A stretch of DNA of 64,000 nt. Origin: an uncultured Clostridia bacterium. GTDB taxonomy: Bacteria > Bacillota > Clostridia > Christensenellales > Borkfalkiaceae. The notes under the pieces are model-generated. The model was not told where the DNA came from. It saw only the letters and a program-made list of their open reading frames with translations, and made no database searches. Positions 7,692-17,159 of this stretch are shown here, piece by piece; within the stretch, counting starts at the first letter, position 1, and each line of letters opens with the position of its first letter. The stretch lies in NCBI GenBank assembly GCA_944372575.1, contig CALVZS010000010.1, positions 1 to 64,000 of the forward strand, given 5' to 3'. A program made the translations under genes and the position numbers.

Positions 7692-9809
7692 ATGGCTAAC
7701 AAGAACAATCGTATGAAATCATCGCCCGCCCTGCGGCTCATCTGGCTCGTCGCACTCATCTTCCTGTGCGTGGGGCTGTGCGTGCTCGGTTCCTTCCGCG
7801 GCACGGGAAGTGCTTTTGAACTCAAGGCGCAGGGGAGCGGCGATGCCGAGACGCCCAGCGTCGTCTTTGAGTTGGAGGAGAATTGCAGGGAGACGGACGA
7901 AAATGGGGAGGAAGTTACCCGCTACTACCGTCTCACGCACGTCTACGTCAACGTGGGCGCCGCATATACGCAGCGCGGGGAGGCGGTCACGCTGCGTGCC
8001 GAGATCGTCGCCGGCCCCAACTCGTCCGCGACCAATTCGGGCGGCAGGCGGCTGGAGCTGACTTTCTCCAACTTTGCGCCCGAAGAGACGACGGAGGAGA
8101 CGCAGTCCCTGCCCGACGACGTATTCTACCGCTGGGTGGAGCTCACGCCCACCACGGCGTCCGAGACCTATGCCAACGGCTGGTACGTCCCCACCTATTC
8201 CTATGTCAAACTGACGTCTGCCAAATCGACATTGGCGGAGCAGCCCAGCAACGTGCTCATCAACGAGGTGGTCTTTGTAGGCGAAAAACTCGTCTCCAAT
8301 TCCTCCTCGGCGGACAGCACGGGGGAGACGGTCGTCATTCCCGCGAGCGTCTACTCGGCGACCCCGCTCGTCGGCGAAAAGCCGGAGGAGTCCGCCGCGA
8401 ACGCACAGGCGCTGCTCGACCGCCAGTACATTCCGTCTGAGGACACGAGCCGCTTCCACCGCTTCACTGCGGGCGAGACGATCAGCCTCATGACGATTGC
8501 CGAGATGCGTGCGGGCGGCAATTACGGGACGGGCAACGTCTATGAAGGGGAGCGCGTCTACGGTGCGCTGGGCGAGGACATCCTCGCGCTCGGCACCCTC
8601 ATCTTCGGCATGAGCCCCTTCGGGCTGCGCTTCTTCCCCATGCTTGCTGCGGCGGGAACGCTGCTCATCGGGGCGCTTCTCGTGCGCAGGGTGACCAGGA
8701 GTGACCGCGCCGGCCTCGTCTTTGCCGTGCTCTTTGCCCTCGCGAGCGCCACGCTCGCGCTCGGCGGCCTGGGAACGCCGCTCATGCTCGGGATATTCTT
8801 CCTGATGCTCTCCCTCGATATGTGCCACCGGTTCTATGCGGGCGGCATGAAGCGCGCGGACTTCTCTTCCGCTCTGCCGCTGCTCGTCTCCGGGCTTTCG
8901 GGAGCTTTTGCCATCCTCGTTCACGGTGCGCTCATCGTCCCCGTGGCGGGCGTTGCGCTCCTCTTCGGCGCGGGCATCGTGCGCCAGCTGCGCGCAAGGC
9001 GCTATCACCTCGATGTCGCCATTGCCGAGGCAGAGGCGGAGCAGGCTCAGTCTGCGCCCGCCGCGCAGGAGGGGGGACAGGACGCCCCGGCCTCGCCCGC
9101 ACGGCAGAAAGTGGCTGCCGTCGTCGCGGAATACCGCAACAAGACGGCGATCGCCTCCGTCACCTTCGGCTGCGCGCTCGTCATCGGCGCGATCGTGTTC
9201 GCACTTCTGTTCGCGCTGCCTCTCTACTATCCCTATATCAAGATGTATTCCGATCCCGCGCAGCCCGGCATCAGCATCTTCGGGCTGGCGGCGCGGTCGT
9301 TTGCGGGCGGTTTTACGGGGGTGAACGCGGCGGCAAGCAGCCGGAACGTGTTCAACATCTTCTATTCCCTCCTGCGCGCGGACGGGGAGGCGCTTTCCAC
9401 GGTGTACGGCGCCTTCATGAACCCCGTCGCCATCGTCGCGGCGGTCGCGGGCGTTGCCTTCCTCATCTATAATATCGTGCGCCTTGCGCGCGCAAAGGAG
9501 TGGGGCAAGGCGGAGCGCAATCTTCTGCGCCGCACCGTGCTGCCGCTGTTCGGGGCGGTGTTTGCCCTCATCGCGGCGTCGTTCGCCGGGGACGGCGTGC
9601 TCTTCGTGCTGCTTGCGTGGATCTTCCTGTTCATGGCGGCGGCGGATGCCGTCGGCGAATTCACGGCGCGCCCGGACGGTGCCGGCAAGGCGAGCCGCGT
9701 GATCGCGTGGGTGGGCTTCGGACTGCTCGCGGCGATGTTCGTCCTCTACTTTGTGTTTGCGGCGGGGCTGCCCGTCGCCTCGGGCATCATCGCGTATCTC
9801 TTTGGCTGA
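7692..9809 (+). CDS. Large polytopic membrane protein, possibly GT-C glycosyltransferase-like
   Basis: A 705-residue membrane protein. A signal-anchor (about 15-35) is followed by a Thr/Glu-rich extracytoplasmic region of about 230 residues, then at least eight hydrophobic segments from about 295 to the end. The stretch YGALGEDILALGTLIFGMSPFGLRFFP and the following RRVTRSDRAG resemble the architecture of PMT/GT39-type GT-C transferases, where a loop is followed by transmembrane helices, but I do not see a convincing catalytic DE motif. A charged, Gln/Ala-rich cytoplasmic loop lies near 455-485. It stands alone with its own promoter. The glycosyltransferase idea is a low-confidence inference. 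Confidence 0.8.
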   Translation: MANKNNRMKSSPALRLIWLVALIFLCVGLCVLGSFRGTGSAFELKAQGSGDAETPSVVFELEENCRETDENGEEVTRYYRLTHVYVNVGAAYTQRGEAVTLRAEIVAGPNSSATNSGGRRLELTFSNFAPEETTEETQSLPDDVFYRWVELTPTTASETYANGWYVPTYSYVKLTSAKSTLAEQPSNVLINEVVFVGEKLVSNSSSADSTGETVVIPASVYSATPLVGEKPEESAANAQALLDRQYIPSEDTSRFHRFTAGETISLMTIAEMRAGGNYGTGNVYEGERVYGALGEDILALGTLIFGMSPFGLRFFPMLAAAGTLLIGALLVRRVTRSDRAGLVFAVLFALASATLALGGLGTPLMLGIFFLMLSLDMCHRFYAGGMKRADFSSALPLLVSGLSGAFAILVHGALIVPVAGVALLFGAGIVRQLRARRYHLDVAIAEAEAEQAQSAPAAQEGGQDAPASPARQKVAAVVAEYRNKTAIASVTFGCALVIGAIVFALLFALPLYYPYIKMYSDPAQPGISIFGLAARSFAGGFTGVNAAASSRNVFNIFYSLLRADGEALSTVYGAFMNPVAIVAAVAGVAFLIYNIVRLARAKEWGKAERNLLRRTVLPLFGAVFALIAASFAGDGVLFVLLAWIFLFMAAADAVGEFTARPDGAGKASRVIAWVGFGLLAAMFVLYFVFAAGLPVASGIIAYLFG

Positions 9810-9856
9810 CGGATCTTGCGCGGGATGCGCCGCGCGGGGACAGGAAAGGGGGGAAT

Positions 9857-11380
9857 ATGATCGCAAAAATCGTCTGTTATGCGCTGCAGGGGCTGGAGGG
9901 CGTCCCCGTGGAAGTGGAGACGGATGTCTCCCGCGGCATCCCCTCCTATGAGATGGTGGGGCTTCCCGACGCCGCCGTCAAGGAGTCGCGCGAGCGCGTG
10001 CGCTCCGCCATCAAGAACAGCGGTTTCGCCTTCCCGATGGGGAAGATCACCATCAATTTCGCCCCTGCGGACAGAAAGAAGGAGGGCGCGTCGTTCGACC
10101 TCGCGGTGGCGGTGAGCCTCCTCAAGGCGGGCGAGCAGCTCGTCGGGGCGGATACGCAGGGTACGGTATTTTTGGGCGAGCTCGCCCTCGACGGCGCGGT
10201 GCGCCCCGTCACGGGGCTGCTGCCCGTCCTCATCTCCGCACGGGCGCACGGCTATACGCGCTTCGTTGTTCCCGCCGGGAACGCAAAAGAGGCCGCCTTT
10301 TTGCGCGGCGCACAGATCTATCCCGTCTCCACGCTTGCGGAGACGGTACGCTTTTTGTTGGGCGCGGAGGCAATCACGCCTCTCGCGCCCGAAACGTTTG
10401 TCCCGCATATGCACGCGGGGCAGGGCGCCGATCTGAAGTTCGTCAAGGGACAGCCCGTCGCGCGCAGGGCGCTCGAAGTCGCCGTCGCGGGCGGACACAA
10501 TCTGCTGCTCATGGGGCCGCCCGGCACGGGCAAGACCATGCTCGCGCGCTGCATCCCCACCGTCATGCCCGACCTCACCTTTGCGGAGGCGCTGGAGATC
10601 ACCAAGATTCATTCGGTCGCCGGCACGCTGGGGGAGGAGGGCATCATATCCGAGCGGCCCTTCCGCACGCCGCACCACACGGCGACTACGGTCGCGATGT
10701 GCGGCGGGGGGAACCGCGTCGTGCATCCCGGGGAGATCTCCCTCGCGCACGGCGGCGTCCTCTTCCTCGATGAACTTCCCGAATACAAGCGCTCCACGCT
10801 GGAGGCGCTGCGCCAGCCTCTGGAGGACGGCAGGATCACCGTCTCGCGGGCGGGCGGCTCCGTCACCTATCCGGCGCGCTTCATGCTCTGTGCGAGCATG
10901 AATCCCTGCCCCTGCGGCAACTACGGCTCCGCCGACAAGGTGTGTACCTGCTCGCCCGCCGAGATCAGGCGCTACCGCAGGAAGATTTCCGGGCCGCTGC
11001 TCGATCGGATCGATCTGCAGGTGGAGGTGGACAACGTCCCCTACGACGCACTCGCCTCGGATGCGGAGCAGGAGAGCAGCGAACGGGTGCGTGAGCGCGT
11101 CAACATGGCGCGCGCCATCCAGAGCGTGCGCTTTGAGGGGCTGCCGCAGCGCACCAACGCGGAGATGGGGGAGCGCGAGCTTACCGCATTCTGCCGCCTG
11201 AGCGGGGAGGGGGAACGCATCCTCCGGGACGCCTTTGAGCGCATGAAGCTCTCCGCCCGCGCCCGCTCGCGTATTTTAAAGGTCTCGCGCACCATTGCAG
11301 ACCTTGCCGCGAGCGAGGAGATCCTTCCCGCGCACGTCTATGAGGCGGTGTCCTACCGCCTGGGGGACAGTCTCGAATGA
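9857..11380 (+). CDS. comM: YifB/ComM-family AAA+ Mg-chelatase-like ATPase
   Basis: The 507-residue product has an N-terminal Lon-protease-like domain (VCYALQGLEGVPVEVETD onward, ending near 170), then an AAA+ domain with Walker A GPPGTGKT (220-227), the FRTPHHTAT motif, Walker B GVLFLDELPEY and a Cys-rich MNPCPCGNYG stretch, and a C-terminal domain. ComM is a hexameric helicase that promotes branch migration during transformation in Gram-negatives; the role in Firmicutes is less clear. The ATG at 9857 follows a GGGGGG-like SD. It overlaps dprA by ATGA, which supports a role in processing incoming DNA. Confidence 0.93.
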   Translation: MIAKIVCYALQGLEGVPVEVETDVSRGIPSYEMVGLPDAAVKESRERVRSAIKNSGFAFPMGKITINFAPADRKKEGASFDLAVAVSLLKAGEQLVGADTQGTVFLGELALDGAVRPVTGLLPVLISARAHGYTRFVVPAGNAKEAAFLRGAQIYPVSTLAETVRFLLGAEAITPLAPETFVPHMHAGQGADLKFVKGQPVARRALEVAVAGGHNLLLMGPPGTGKTMLARCIPTVMPDLTFAEALEITKIHSVAGTLGEEGIISERPFRTPHHTATTVAMCGGGNRVVHPGEISLAHGGVLFLDELPEYKRSTLEALRQPLEDGRITVSRAGGSVTYPARFMLCASMNPCPCGNYGSADKVCTCSPAEIRRYRRKISGPLLDRIDLQVEVDNVPYDALASDAEQESSERVRERVNMARAIQSVRFEGLPQRTNAEMGERELTAFCRLSGEGERILRDAFERMKLSARARSRILKVSRTIADLAASEEILPAHVYEAVSYRLGDSLE

Positions 11381-12456
11381 CCGCCTATTCTGCGGAGGAA
11401 CGCCTTCTTGTCCTGCTCGCCGCCGCGGCGGATCTGGATGAACGCGCCCGCAGCGCCCTTTCCCGCGCCTGTGCGCGGGGACTTGCGCGCGGCGAACTGG
11501 AAAAAATTTGCGCGGCGGTGATACAAACGGACGGGAACGGGGTATATAAAGGTGATCGCGCGGATTTTTCTGCGGCGGCGGACGCCGTTCTCGGGCGCAT
11601 GGAGCGCCTCAACGTCTTTGCCGTCACGCTCGCGAGCGCCGGCTATCCGGAGGCGCTGCGCGCCATTCCCGATCCGCCCCTCGCGCTCTTCTGTGCAGGC
11701 AGAAGGGAACTGCTCGCGGCAAGAAAGTTCTGCATCGTCGGCTCCCGCATCCTGCCCGCCTGGGCGGAAAAGACGGGCAGGCACATCGCAGCCGAACTTG
11801 CCGGGCGGTTTGCCGTCGTCACGGGCATTGCGGAAGGGGGCGACCGCGCCGCCATCGACGGCGCCCTGCCCACAGGCAGCCTCATCAGCGTGCTGCCCTG
11901 CGGCCTGGACGTCGACTACCCCGCCTCTCACGCCTCCCTCAAGCGCGAGATCGCAAAGAAGGGGCTCATCGTCAGCGAATACCCGCTCGGGACGCGGGCG
12001 CAGAAGTTCTCCTTTCATGCGCGCAACCGCATTCTCGCAGGCCTGTCCGAGGGAGTCCTCGTCCTCGCGGCGGGGGAGTGGAGCGGCACGCTCATCACGG
12101 CGAACGCCGCGCTCTCTTACGGCAGAGACGTATTCGCCCTCCCGCACAACGCGGGCGCCGCACAGGGAGCGGGCTGCAATTCCCTCATCAAGCAGGGGGC
12201 ATACCTCTGTACGGACGCGGGCGATATCTTACAGATGTACGGCATGGATCGCGCGCAGACGTCCGCCCCCGAACTGACGGCGGAGGAGGAAAAGCTACTC
12301 GCCGCGCTCCGTCTGCGGGGCGAAGAACACGCCGCGGCGCTTGCCGCCGCTGCGGGCATTCCCGTATGGGAGGCGCAGGCGGCGCTCGCCGCACTCGAAC
12401 TCAAGGGACTTGTCGCCCGCGCGGGCGGGAACAAGTACACCGCACTCAGACTTTGA
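11377..12456 (+). CDS. dprA: DNA-processing protein DprA (Smf)
   Basis: The 359-residue product has a central Rossmann-like DprA domain with CIVGSRILPAWAEKTG, TGIAEGGDRAAIDGAL, VLPCGLDVDYPASH, SEYPLGT and NRILAGLSEGVLVLAA, and a C-terminal winged-helix domain (about 295-359). DprA binds ssDNA and loads RecA in transformation. The usual GSR and R-N motifs are present; the G(S/T)GT-type loop reads SGTLITAN. The gene overlaps comM by 4 bases and is 34 bases upstream of topA, the common Firmicutes order. Confidence 0.93.
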   Translation: MTAYSAEERLLVLLAAAADLDERARSALSRACARGLARGELEKICAAVIQTDGNGVYKGDRADFSAAADAVLGRMERLNVFAVTLASAGYPEALRAIPDPPLALFCAGRRELLAARKFCIVGSRILPAWAEKTGRHIAAELAGRFAVVTGIAEGGDRAAIDGALPTGSLISVLPCGLDVDYPASHASLKREIAKKGLIVSEYPLGTRAQKFSFHARNRILAGLSEGVLVLAAGEWSGTLITANAALSYGRDVFALPHNAGAAQGAGCNSLIKQGAYLCTDAGDILQMYGMDRAQTSAPELTAEEEKLLAALRLRGEEHAAALAAAAGIPVWEAQAALAALELKGLVARAGGNKYTALRL

Positions 12457-12490
12457 ATACAACGGACGGGTTCGTCCGGGAAGGAGCTAT

Positions 12491-14737
12491 ATGGATCTCA
12501 TTATCGTTGAGTCGCCCAGCAAGGCGAAGACCATCTCCCGCTATCTGAAGGGGAAGTACCAGGTGGATGCATCGGGCGGACACATCCGCGACCTGCCGCA
12601 AAAACAGCTCGGCGTCGCGACGGATAAAAACTACGAGCCGCGCTATGTCAACTCTCCCGGCAAGGAGGCGATCATCAAGCGCCTCACCGAGGAGGCGAAG
12701 AAGGCGGACAAAGTCTATCTCGCCACCGACCCCGACCGCGAGGGCGAGGCGATCAGCTGGCATCTGCAGACCGTGCTCGGCCTGCCCGCAGACGGCAAGA
12801 ACCGCATCGAATTCAACGAAATTTCGCCCAAGGCGGTGGAGCGCGCCCTCGCCAGCCCGCGCACCATCGACTACAATCTGGTGGACGCGCAGCAGGCGCG
12901 CCGCGTCTTAGACCGCCTCGTCGGCTATAAGCTCTCCCCGCTGCTCAACGACAAGATCGGCAACGGCCTCTCCGCGGGCCGCGTGCAGTCGGTGGCGCTG
13001 CGCCTCGTGGTGGAGCGCGAGCGGGAGATCCAGGCGTTCAAGCCGGAGGAATACTGGACGATCACGGCGGAACTGCAGGACAGGGAGAAGAAGCATTCTC
13101 CCTTCAGGGCGGCGCTGGAAAAATACAAGGGCAAGAAGTGCAGGATCGGCAGCCGCGAACAGGCGGACGCCGCTCTCGCAGCCCTTGCGGCGGGCGAGTA
13201 CCGCGTGGCGAGCGTCAAGCGCAGCGTCACCAAATCGCACGCGCCCGCACCCTTCACCACCAGCACGCTGCAGCAGGACGCCTCCAACAAACTGGGCATG
13301 ACGGCGCCCGAGACCATGCTCATGGCGCAGCACCTGTATGAGGGCGTCGACGTCGAGGGCATGGGTCACGTCGCGTTCGTCACCTATATCCGTACCGACT
13401 CCACCCGCGTCTCCTCGGACGCGCAGGCGGCGGCGCGGCAGTATATCGAGGCCAATTACGGCAAAGAATACCTTCCGGAGAAGCCCAACTTTTACGCATC
13501 CAAGAAGGGCGCGCAGGACGCGCACGAGGCGATCCGCCCCATCGACTTGTCCCGCACGCCCGAGTCGGTCAGAAAACTGCTCGACCGCAAGCACTACAAT
13601 GTGTACAAGCTCATCTATGAGCGCTTTATCGCCTCGCAGATGAGCGAGGCGCTCTATGACTCCATGCAGGTGGAGATCGCCAACGGCGACTATTCCCTCA
13701 AGGCGAGCGGCAAGGCGCTCAAGTTTGCGGGCTACACCGCCGTCTGGCAGGAGAGCAAACCCGCCGAGGGGGAGGAGGAGAGCGGAAAGGGTCTGCTTCC
13801 GCCCGTCGAGGAGGGGCATCTTCTCGACTGTCTCGGCGTGAAACCCGAGCAGAAGTTCACCAAACCGCCCGTCCGGTATACGGACGCCTCCCTCGTCAAG
13901 GCGATGGAGGACAAGGGCATCGGCCGTCCCTCCACCTACGCGACCATCATCTCGGTGCTCAACAAGCGCAAGTATGTGGAGAAAGAGGGCAAGTACATGA
14001 AGCCCACCGATGTGGCATACCGCATCACCGATATGCTCGTCAAGTATTTTCCGGAGGTCATGGACGTCGGCTTCACCGCCGATATGGAGACCAAGCTGGA
14101 CGCCATCGAGGACGGCGGCAAGGACTGGCACGCCGTCATCGCGGATTTCTATCCGCCCTTTGAAAAACAGCTGCGCTTTGCCAAGACGGACGGGGATGAG
14201 GTGACGGACGTCAAGTGCTCCAAGTGCGGCTCTCCCATGGTCAGAAAGACGGGCAAATACGGCACCTATCTCGCCTGTTCCAACTATCCCGCCTGTTCCA
14301 ACATCGTCAGCGAGGGGGAGACGGAGGTCTCCACAACGCCCTGCCCCAAGTGCGGCGCCATGATGGTGGTCAAGAGCGGCAGGTACGGCAAGTTCCTCGC
14401 CTGCCCCAACTATCCGACCTGCAAATCTACCCTTCCCTATGGCGATAAGGCTGCGGAGGAGGTGCTGGAGGGGAAATGTCCGGTGTGCGGCAAGCCGACG
14501 CGCAAGCTGCGCACCCGCACGGGGAAATTCTACTACGGCTGTACGGGATATCCTGCCTGTACGTTCAAGTCGTGGGATGAGCCGACGGGCGAGAAGTGTC
14601 CGCAGTGCGGCGGCGCACTGGTCAAAACGGCGCGCGGCACCATTCGCTGTTCCAACAAGGAGTGCTCCTACCGCGTGCGTCCGCCCAGGCCTGAAAAGGG
14701 CGCCGCGCCCGATGCGCCCGCGGCCGGGGAAGCATGA
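12491..14737 (+). CDS. topA: DNA topoisomerase I
   Basis: The 748-residue product begins with the TOPRIM domain (LIIVESPSKAKTISRYL, then DPDREGEAISWHL). The active-site tyrosine is Y299 in YIRTDSTRVS. The C-terminus carries four Cys4 zinc modules (CSKC...CSNYPAC, CPKC...CPNYPTC, CPVC...CTGYPAC, CPQC...CSNKEC). It relaxes negative supercoils. The ATG at 12491 has AAGGAG 5 bases upstream; a longer reading frame upstream overlaps dprA and is not used. The stop overlaps the trmFO start (ATGA). Confidence 0.97.
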   Translation: MDLIIVESPSKAKTISRYLKGKYQVDASGGHIRDLPQKQLGVATDKNYEPRYVNSPGKEAIIKRLTEEAKKADKVYLATDPDREGEAISWHLQTVLGLPADGKNRIEFNEISPKAVERALASPRTIDYNLVDAQQARRVLDRLVGYKLSPLLNDKIGNGLSAGRVQSVALRLVVEREREIQAFKPEEYWTITAELQDREKKHSPFRAALEKYKGKKCRIGSREQADAALAALAAGEYRVASVKRSVTKSHAPAPFTTSTLQQDASNKLGMTAPETMLMAQHLYEGVDVEGMGHVAFVTYIRTDSTRVSSDAQAAARQYIEANYGKEYLPEKPNFYASKKGAQDAHEAIRPIDLSRTPESVRKLLDRKHYNVYKLIYERFIASQMSEALYDSMQVEIANGDYSLKASGKALKFAGYTAVWQESKPAEGEEESGKGLLPPVEEGHLLDCLGVKPEQKFTKPPVRYTDASLVKAMEDKGIGRPSTYATIISVLNKRKYVEKEGKYMKPTDVAYRITDMLVKYFPEVMDVGFTADMETKLDAIEDGGKDWHAVIADFYPPFEKQLRFAKTDGDEVTDVKCSKCGSPMVRKTGKYGTYLACSNYPACSNIVSEGETEVSTTPCPKCGAMMVVKSGRYGKFLACPNYPTCKSTLPYGDKAAEEVLEGKCPVCGKPTRKLRTRTGKFYYGCTGYPACTFKSWDEPTGEKCPQCGGALVKTARGTIRCSNKECSYRVRPPRPEKGAAPDAPAAGEA

Positions 14738-16017
14738 TCGTCATCGGCGCAGGGCTGGCGGGCAGCGAGGCGGCGTGGTATCTGGCGGAGCACGGCGAAC
14801 GGGTGCGGCTCATCGAGCAAAAGCCGCTCCGCCGTTCACCCGCCCATCAGAGCGACGATTTCTGCGAACTGGTCTGTTCCAACTCCTTAAAGAGCGACGA
14901 CGTCTATGGCAACGCCTGCGGACTTTTGAAGGAGGAGATGCGCCGGCTGGGTTCGCTCACCATGCAGGCTGCCGCGGCCGCGCGCGTGCCTGCGGGCGGC
15001 GCGCTGGCGGTCGATCGGGACAGATTCTCCGCATACGTCAGCGAGAAACTGCGCCGCCATCCCAATATCACCGTTGTGTGTGAGGAGGCGCAGCAGCTGC
15101 CCGAGGCGGGCATCGTCGCCACGGGGCCGCTGACGGACGGCGCGCTGTACGCCGCCATCGGGGCGCGCTTCGGCGGCGGGCTGCACTTCTATGACGCCAC
15201 GGCGCCCGTTATCACGGCGGAGAGCATCGATTTTTCCGCCGCCTTCACCGCAGACCGCTACGGCAGGGGGACGGGGGACTACGTCAACTGTCCCATGGAC
15301 AAGGAGGAGTACGAGGCTTTCGTTTCGGCGCTGCTCTCTGCCGAAAAGGTGACGCTCAAAGACTTTGAAAAGCGGGAGATCTTCGAGGGCTGTATGCCCG
15401 TTGAGGTGATGGCGTCCCGCGGACGGGACAGCCTGCGTTTCGGCACCTTTAAACCCGTGGGGCTTGCGGACGGGGAGGGAAAACGCCCGTACGCCGTGCT
15501 ACAGCTGCGTCGCGAGAATGCGGAGGGAACGCTCTACGGCCTTGTGGGGTGTCAGACCAATCTCAGATTCGGCGAACAGAAGCGGGTGTTCTCCCTCATC
15601 CCCGCGCTCAGGAACGCACAGTTCGTGCGCTACGGCGTCATGCACCGCAACACGTTTCTTGATTCCCCGCGCGTTCTTAACGCCGATTTTTCCGCAAAGG
15701 ATGCGCCCATGCTCTTCTTTGCGGGGCAGATGACGGGCGTGGAGGGATATGTGGAGAGCGCGGCGAGCGGGATGCTCGCGGGCATCCACTGCCTGCGCAG
15801 ACTGCGCGGCAGGCAGCCTGTTCTGCCCTCCGATGAGAGCGTCATGGGCGCGCTGTCGCGCTACATTGCCACGGAATACAGGCATTTCCAGCCCATGAAT
15901 GCCAACTACGGCATTCTGCGCGGGCTGGACGTCAGAGATAAAACACAAAAAAAGAGGCTCATGGCAGAGCGCGCGCTTGCCGAGATCGAACGCTTCCGCG
16001 CCGCCCTTGCCGAATAA
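14734..16017 (+). CDS. trmFO: Methylenetetrahydrofolate-tRNA-(uracil-54-C5)-methyltransferase TrmFO
   Basis: The 427-residue product starts with a FAD-binding motif ([19 protein letters not shown]) and has TrmFO signatures [49 protein letters not shown] and the C-terminal [19 protein letters not shown] and NANYGI. It methylates U54 of tRNA using methylene-THF and FADH2. It follows topA with a 4-base overlap, as in many Firmicutes. The xerC gene often found between trmFO and hslV is missing. Confidence 0.96.
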   Translation: MIVIGAGLAGSEAAWYLAEHGERVRLIEQKPLRRSPAHQSDDFCELVCSNSLKSDDVYGNACGLLKEEMRRLGSLTMQAAAAARVPAGGALAVDRDRFSAYVSEKLRRHPNITVVCEEAQQLPEAGIVATGPLTDGALYAAIGARFGGGLHFYDATAPVITAESIDFSAAFTADRYGRGTGDYVNCPMDKEEYEAFVSALLSAEKVTLKDFEKREIFEGCMPVEVMASRGRDSLRFGTFKPVGLADGEGKRPYAVLQLRRENAEGTLYGLVGCQTNLRFGEQKRVFSLIPALRNAQFVRYGVMHRNTFLDSPRVLNADFSAKDAPMLFFAGQMTGVEGYVESAASGMLAGIHCLRRLRGRQPVLPSDESVMGALSRYIATEYRHFQPMNANYGILRGLDVRDKTQKKRLMAERALAEIERFRAALAE

Positions 16018-16028
16018 AGGAGGAAACC

Positions 16029-16562
16029 ATGGAATTTCACGGAACGACCATCTGCGCCGTCAAACGCGGCGGCGTCACCGCCATTGCGGGCGACGGACAG
16101 GTCACGATGGGCGAATCGGTCATCTTCAAGAATACTGCGATCAAGGTGCGCCGCATCTACGGCGGCAAGGTCATTTTGGGATTCGCGGGTTCGGTGACGG
16201 ACGCCTTTGCGCTCTCTGAGCGCTTCGAGGGGATGCTCAACAAGTTTGCGGGCAACCTGATGCGCTCCGCGGTGGAGCTGGCGGAGCTGTGGCGCAGCGA
16301 CAAGCTGGGCAGGCAGCTCAACGCCATGATGATCACCGCCGACAAGGATACGCTGCTCATCCTCTCGGGTACGGGCGAGGTCATCGAGCCGGACGAGGGC
16401 ATCTGCGCCATCGGTTCGGGCGGCAACTACGCCCTGGCGGCGGCGCGGGCGCTCGCGCAGAACACCGACTTCTCTGCGGAGGAGATCGCAAAAAAGTCCC
16501 TGAAGATCGCTTCGGAGATCTGCGTGTTCACCAACGACCATATCATTTGCGAAACGGTGTGA
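16029..16562 (+). CDS. hslV: ATP-dependent protease subunit HslV (ClpQ)
   Basis: The 177-residue product aligns with Firmicutes ClpQ: a short propeptide MEFHG precedes the catalytic Thr6 in GTTICAV, followed by [30 protein letters not shown] and [23 protein letters not shown]. HslV forms the two-ring peptidase core that HslU feeds with unfolded protein. AGGAGG precedes the ATG at 16029. Unlike most genomes, hslU does not follow at once: about 600 bases of hairpin-rich sequence lie between. Confidence 0.96.
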   Translation: MEFHGTTICAVKRGGVTAIAGDGQVTMGESVIFKNTAIKVRRIYGGKVILGFAGSVTDAFALSERFEGMLNKFAGNLMRSAVELAELWRSDKLGRQLNAMMITADKDTLLILSGTGEVIEPDEGICAIGSGGNYALAAARALAQNTDFSAEEIAKKSLKIASEICVFTNDHIICETV

Positions 16563-17159
16563 CGTACTCGGAGATTTTCTTCCGAACTGACGGAAGAAAA
16601 TCTTCCGAATGGAAGAGAAAACCTGCGGGTACGCCGCAAGCGGCTGACCGCCTGTTTGTCTCAACCGCGCCAATGAAAAGCGCGGTTTCGGTCACGAAAT
16701 TGCCTCTGAAATGGCAATTTCTTAGTTCGCGCATACCCCGAAGCCCCGCAGGGGCTGTCGGCATAACGTACGCGCTCACCTCTCGGCGGCGATATGTTGT
16801 AACAGTCATGGCATCGCCGTCTTCACTCATTCCGCAAGAGCGCAGATATGCGCAAATGCGGGGCGCTGGCGCAAAATGCGATTTTGCTTGCGTCATAATG
16901 ATAGCAAAAGCAATTTCTGTGTCCTTGCTAAAATAACGTGGCAAAAGGCGTCACTGCGTTATGCCTTTTGCGCCCCTGTTTGCCGCTCACACGGCTTATG
17001 CAGAAAGGTGAGCCGCCGCGGGCTAAGCTGTTGCGAAAACAGCGGCGGCGAGGAAAACCGATTGCCGGGCGCAGCCGTGCAATGGGTTTTCCTTAAAATC
17101 ACGAGATTTCTTTTTGTCAGTTCAAAAAGAAATCTGTGAACTTATTCGGGAGGTTTTTT
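16563..17159. repeat. Chain of about ten hairpins between hslV and hslU; no convincing gene
   Basis: Successive inverted repeats fill this spacer: 16572-16584/16591-16603 (13 bp, 6-base loop); 16663-16670/16680-16687; 16696-16704/16713-16721 (9 bp); 16738-16747/16751-16761; 16787-16793/16813-16819; 16832-16836/16857-16861; 16871-16877/16881-16887; 16941-16949/16973-16981; 17012-17019/17042-17049 with an inner GCTGTT/AACAGC; 17051-17065/17079-17093 (14 of 15); 17104-17116/17123-17135 (13 bp). Open frames of up to about 130 codons exist on either strand but lack SD sites and family features, and they arise from the palindromic structure. It could be a palindromic dispersed element or a structured RNA. 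Confidence 0.7.

Noticed and set aside
7719-9866. Open reverse-strand frame of over 700 codons opposite the 7692 membrane protein gene
   Set aside because: It is a GC-rich codon shadow: Arg/Gly/His-rich, no SD, no domain; the forward frame has signal-anchor and membrane helices.
16543-16944. 133-codon reverse-strand open frame across the hslV-hslU spacer
   Set aside because: No SD, no recognisable domain, and the sequence is built from the palindromic hairpins, so both strands stay open by structure. Kept only as part of the hairpin region.
17136-17159. GTG start 8 codons upstream for hslU
   Set aside because: The GTG lies in the hairpin, lacks an SD, and adds residues not seen in HslU; ATG 17160 has GGGAGG at ideal distance.
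16563-17159. Group II intron in the hslV-hslU spacer
   Set aside because: No GUGYG 5' end, no domain V with AGC triad and GAAA loop, and no reverse transcriptase; the hairpins do not match intron domains.
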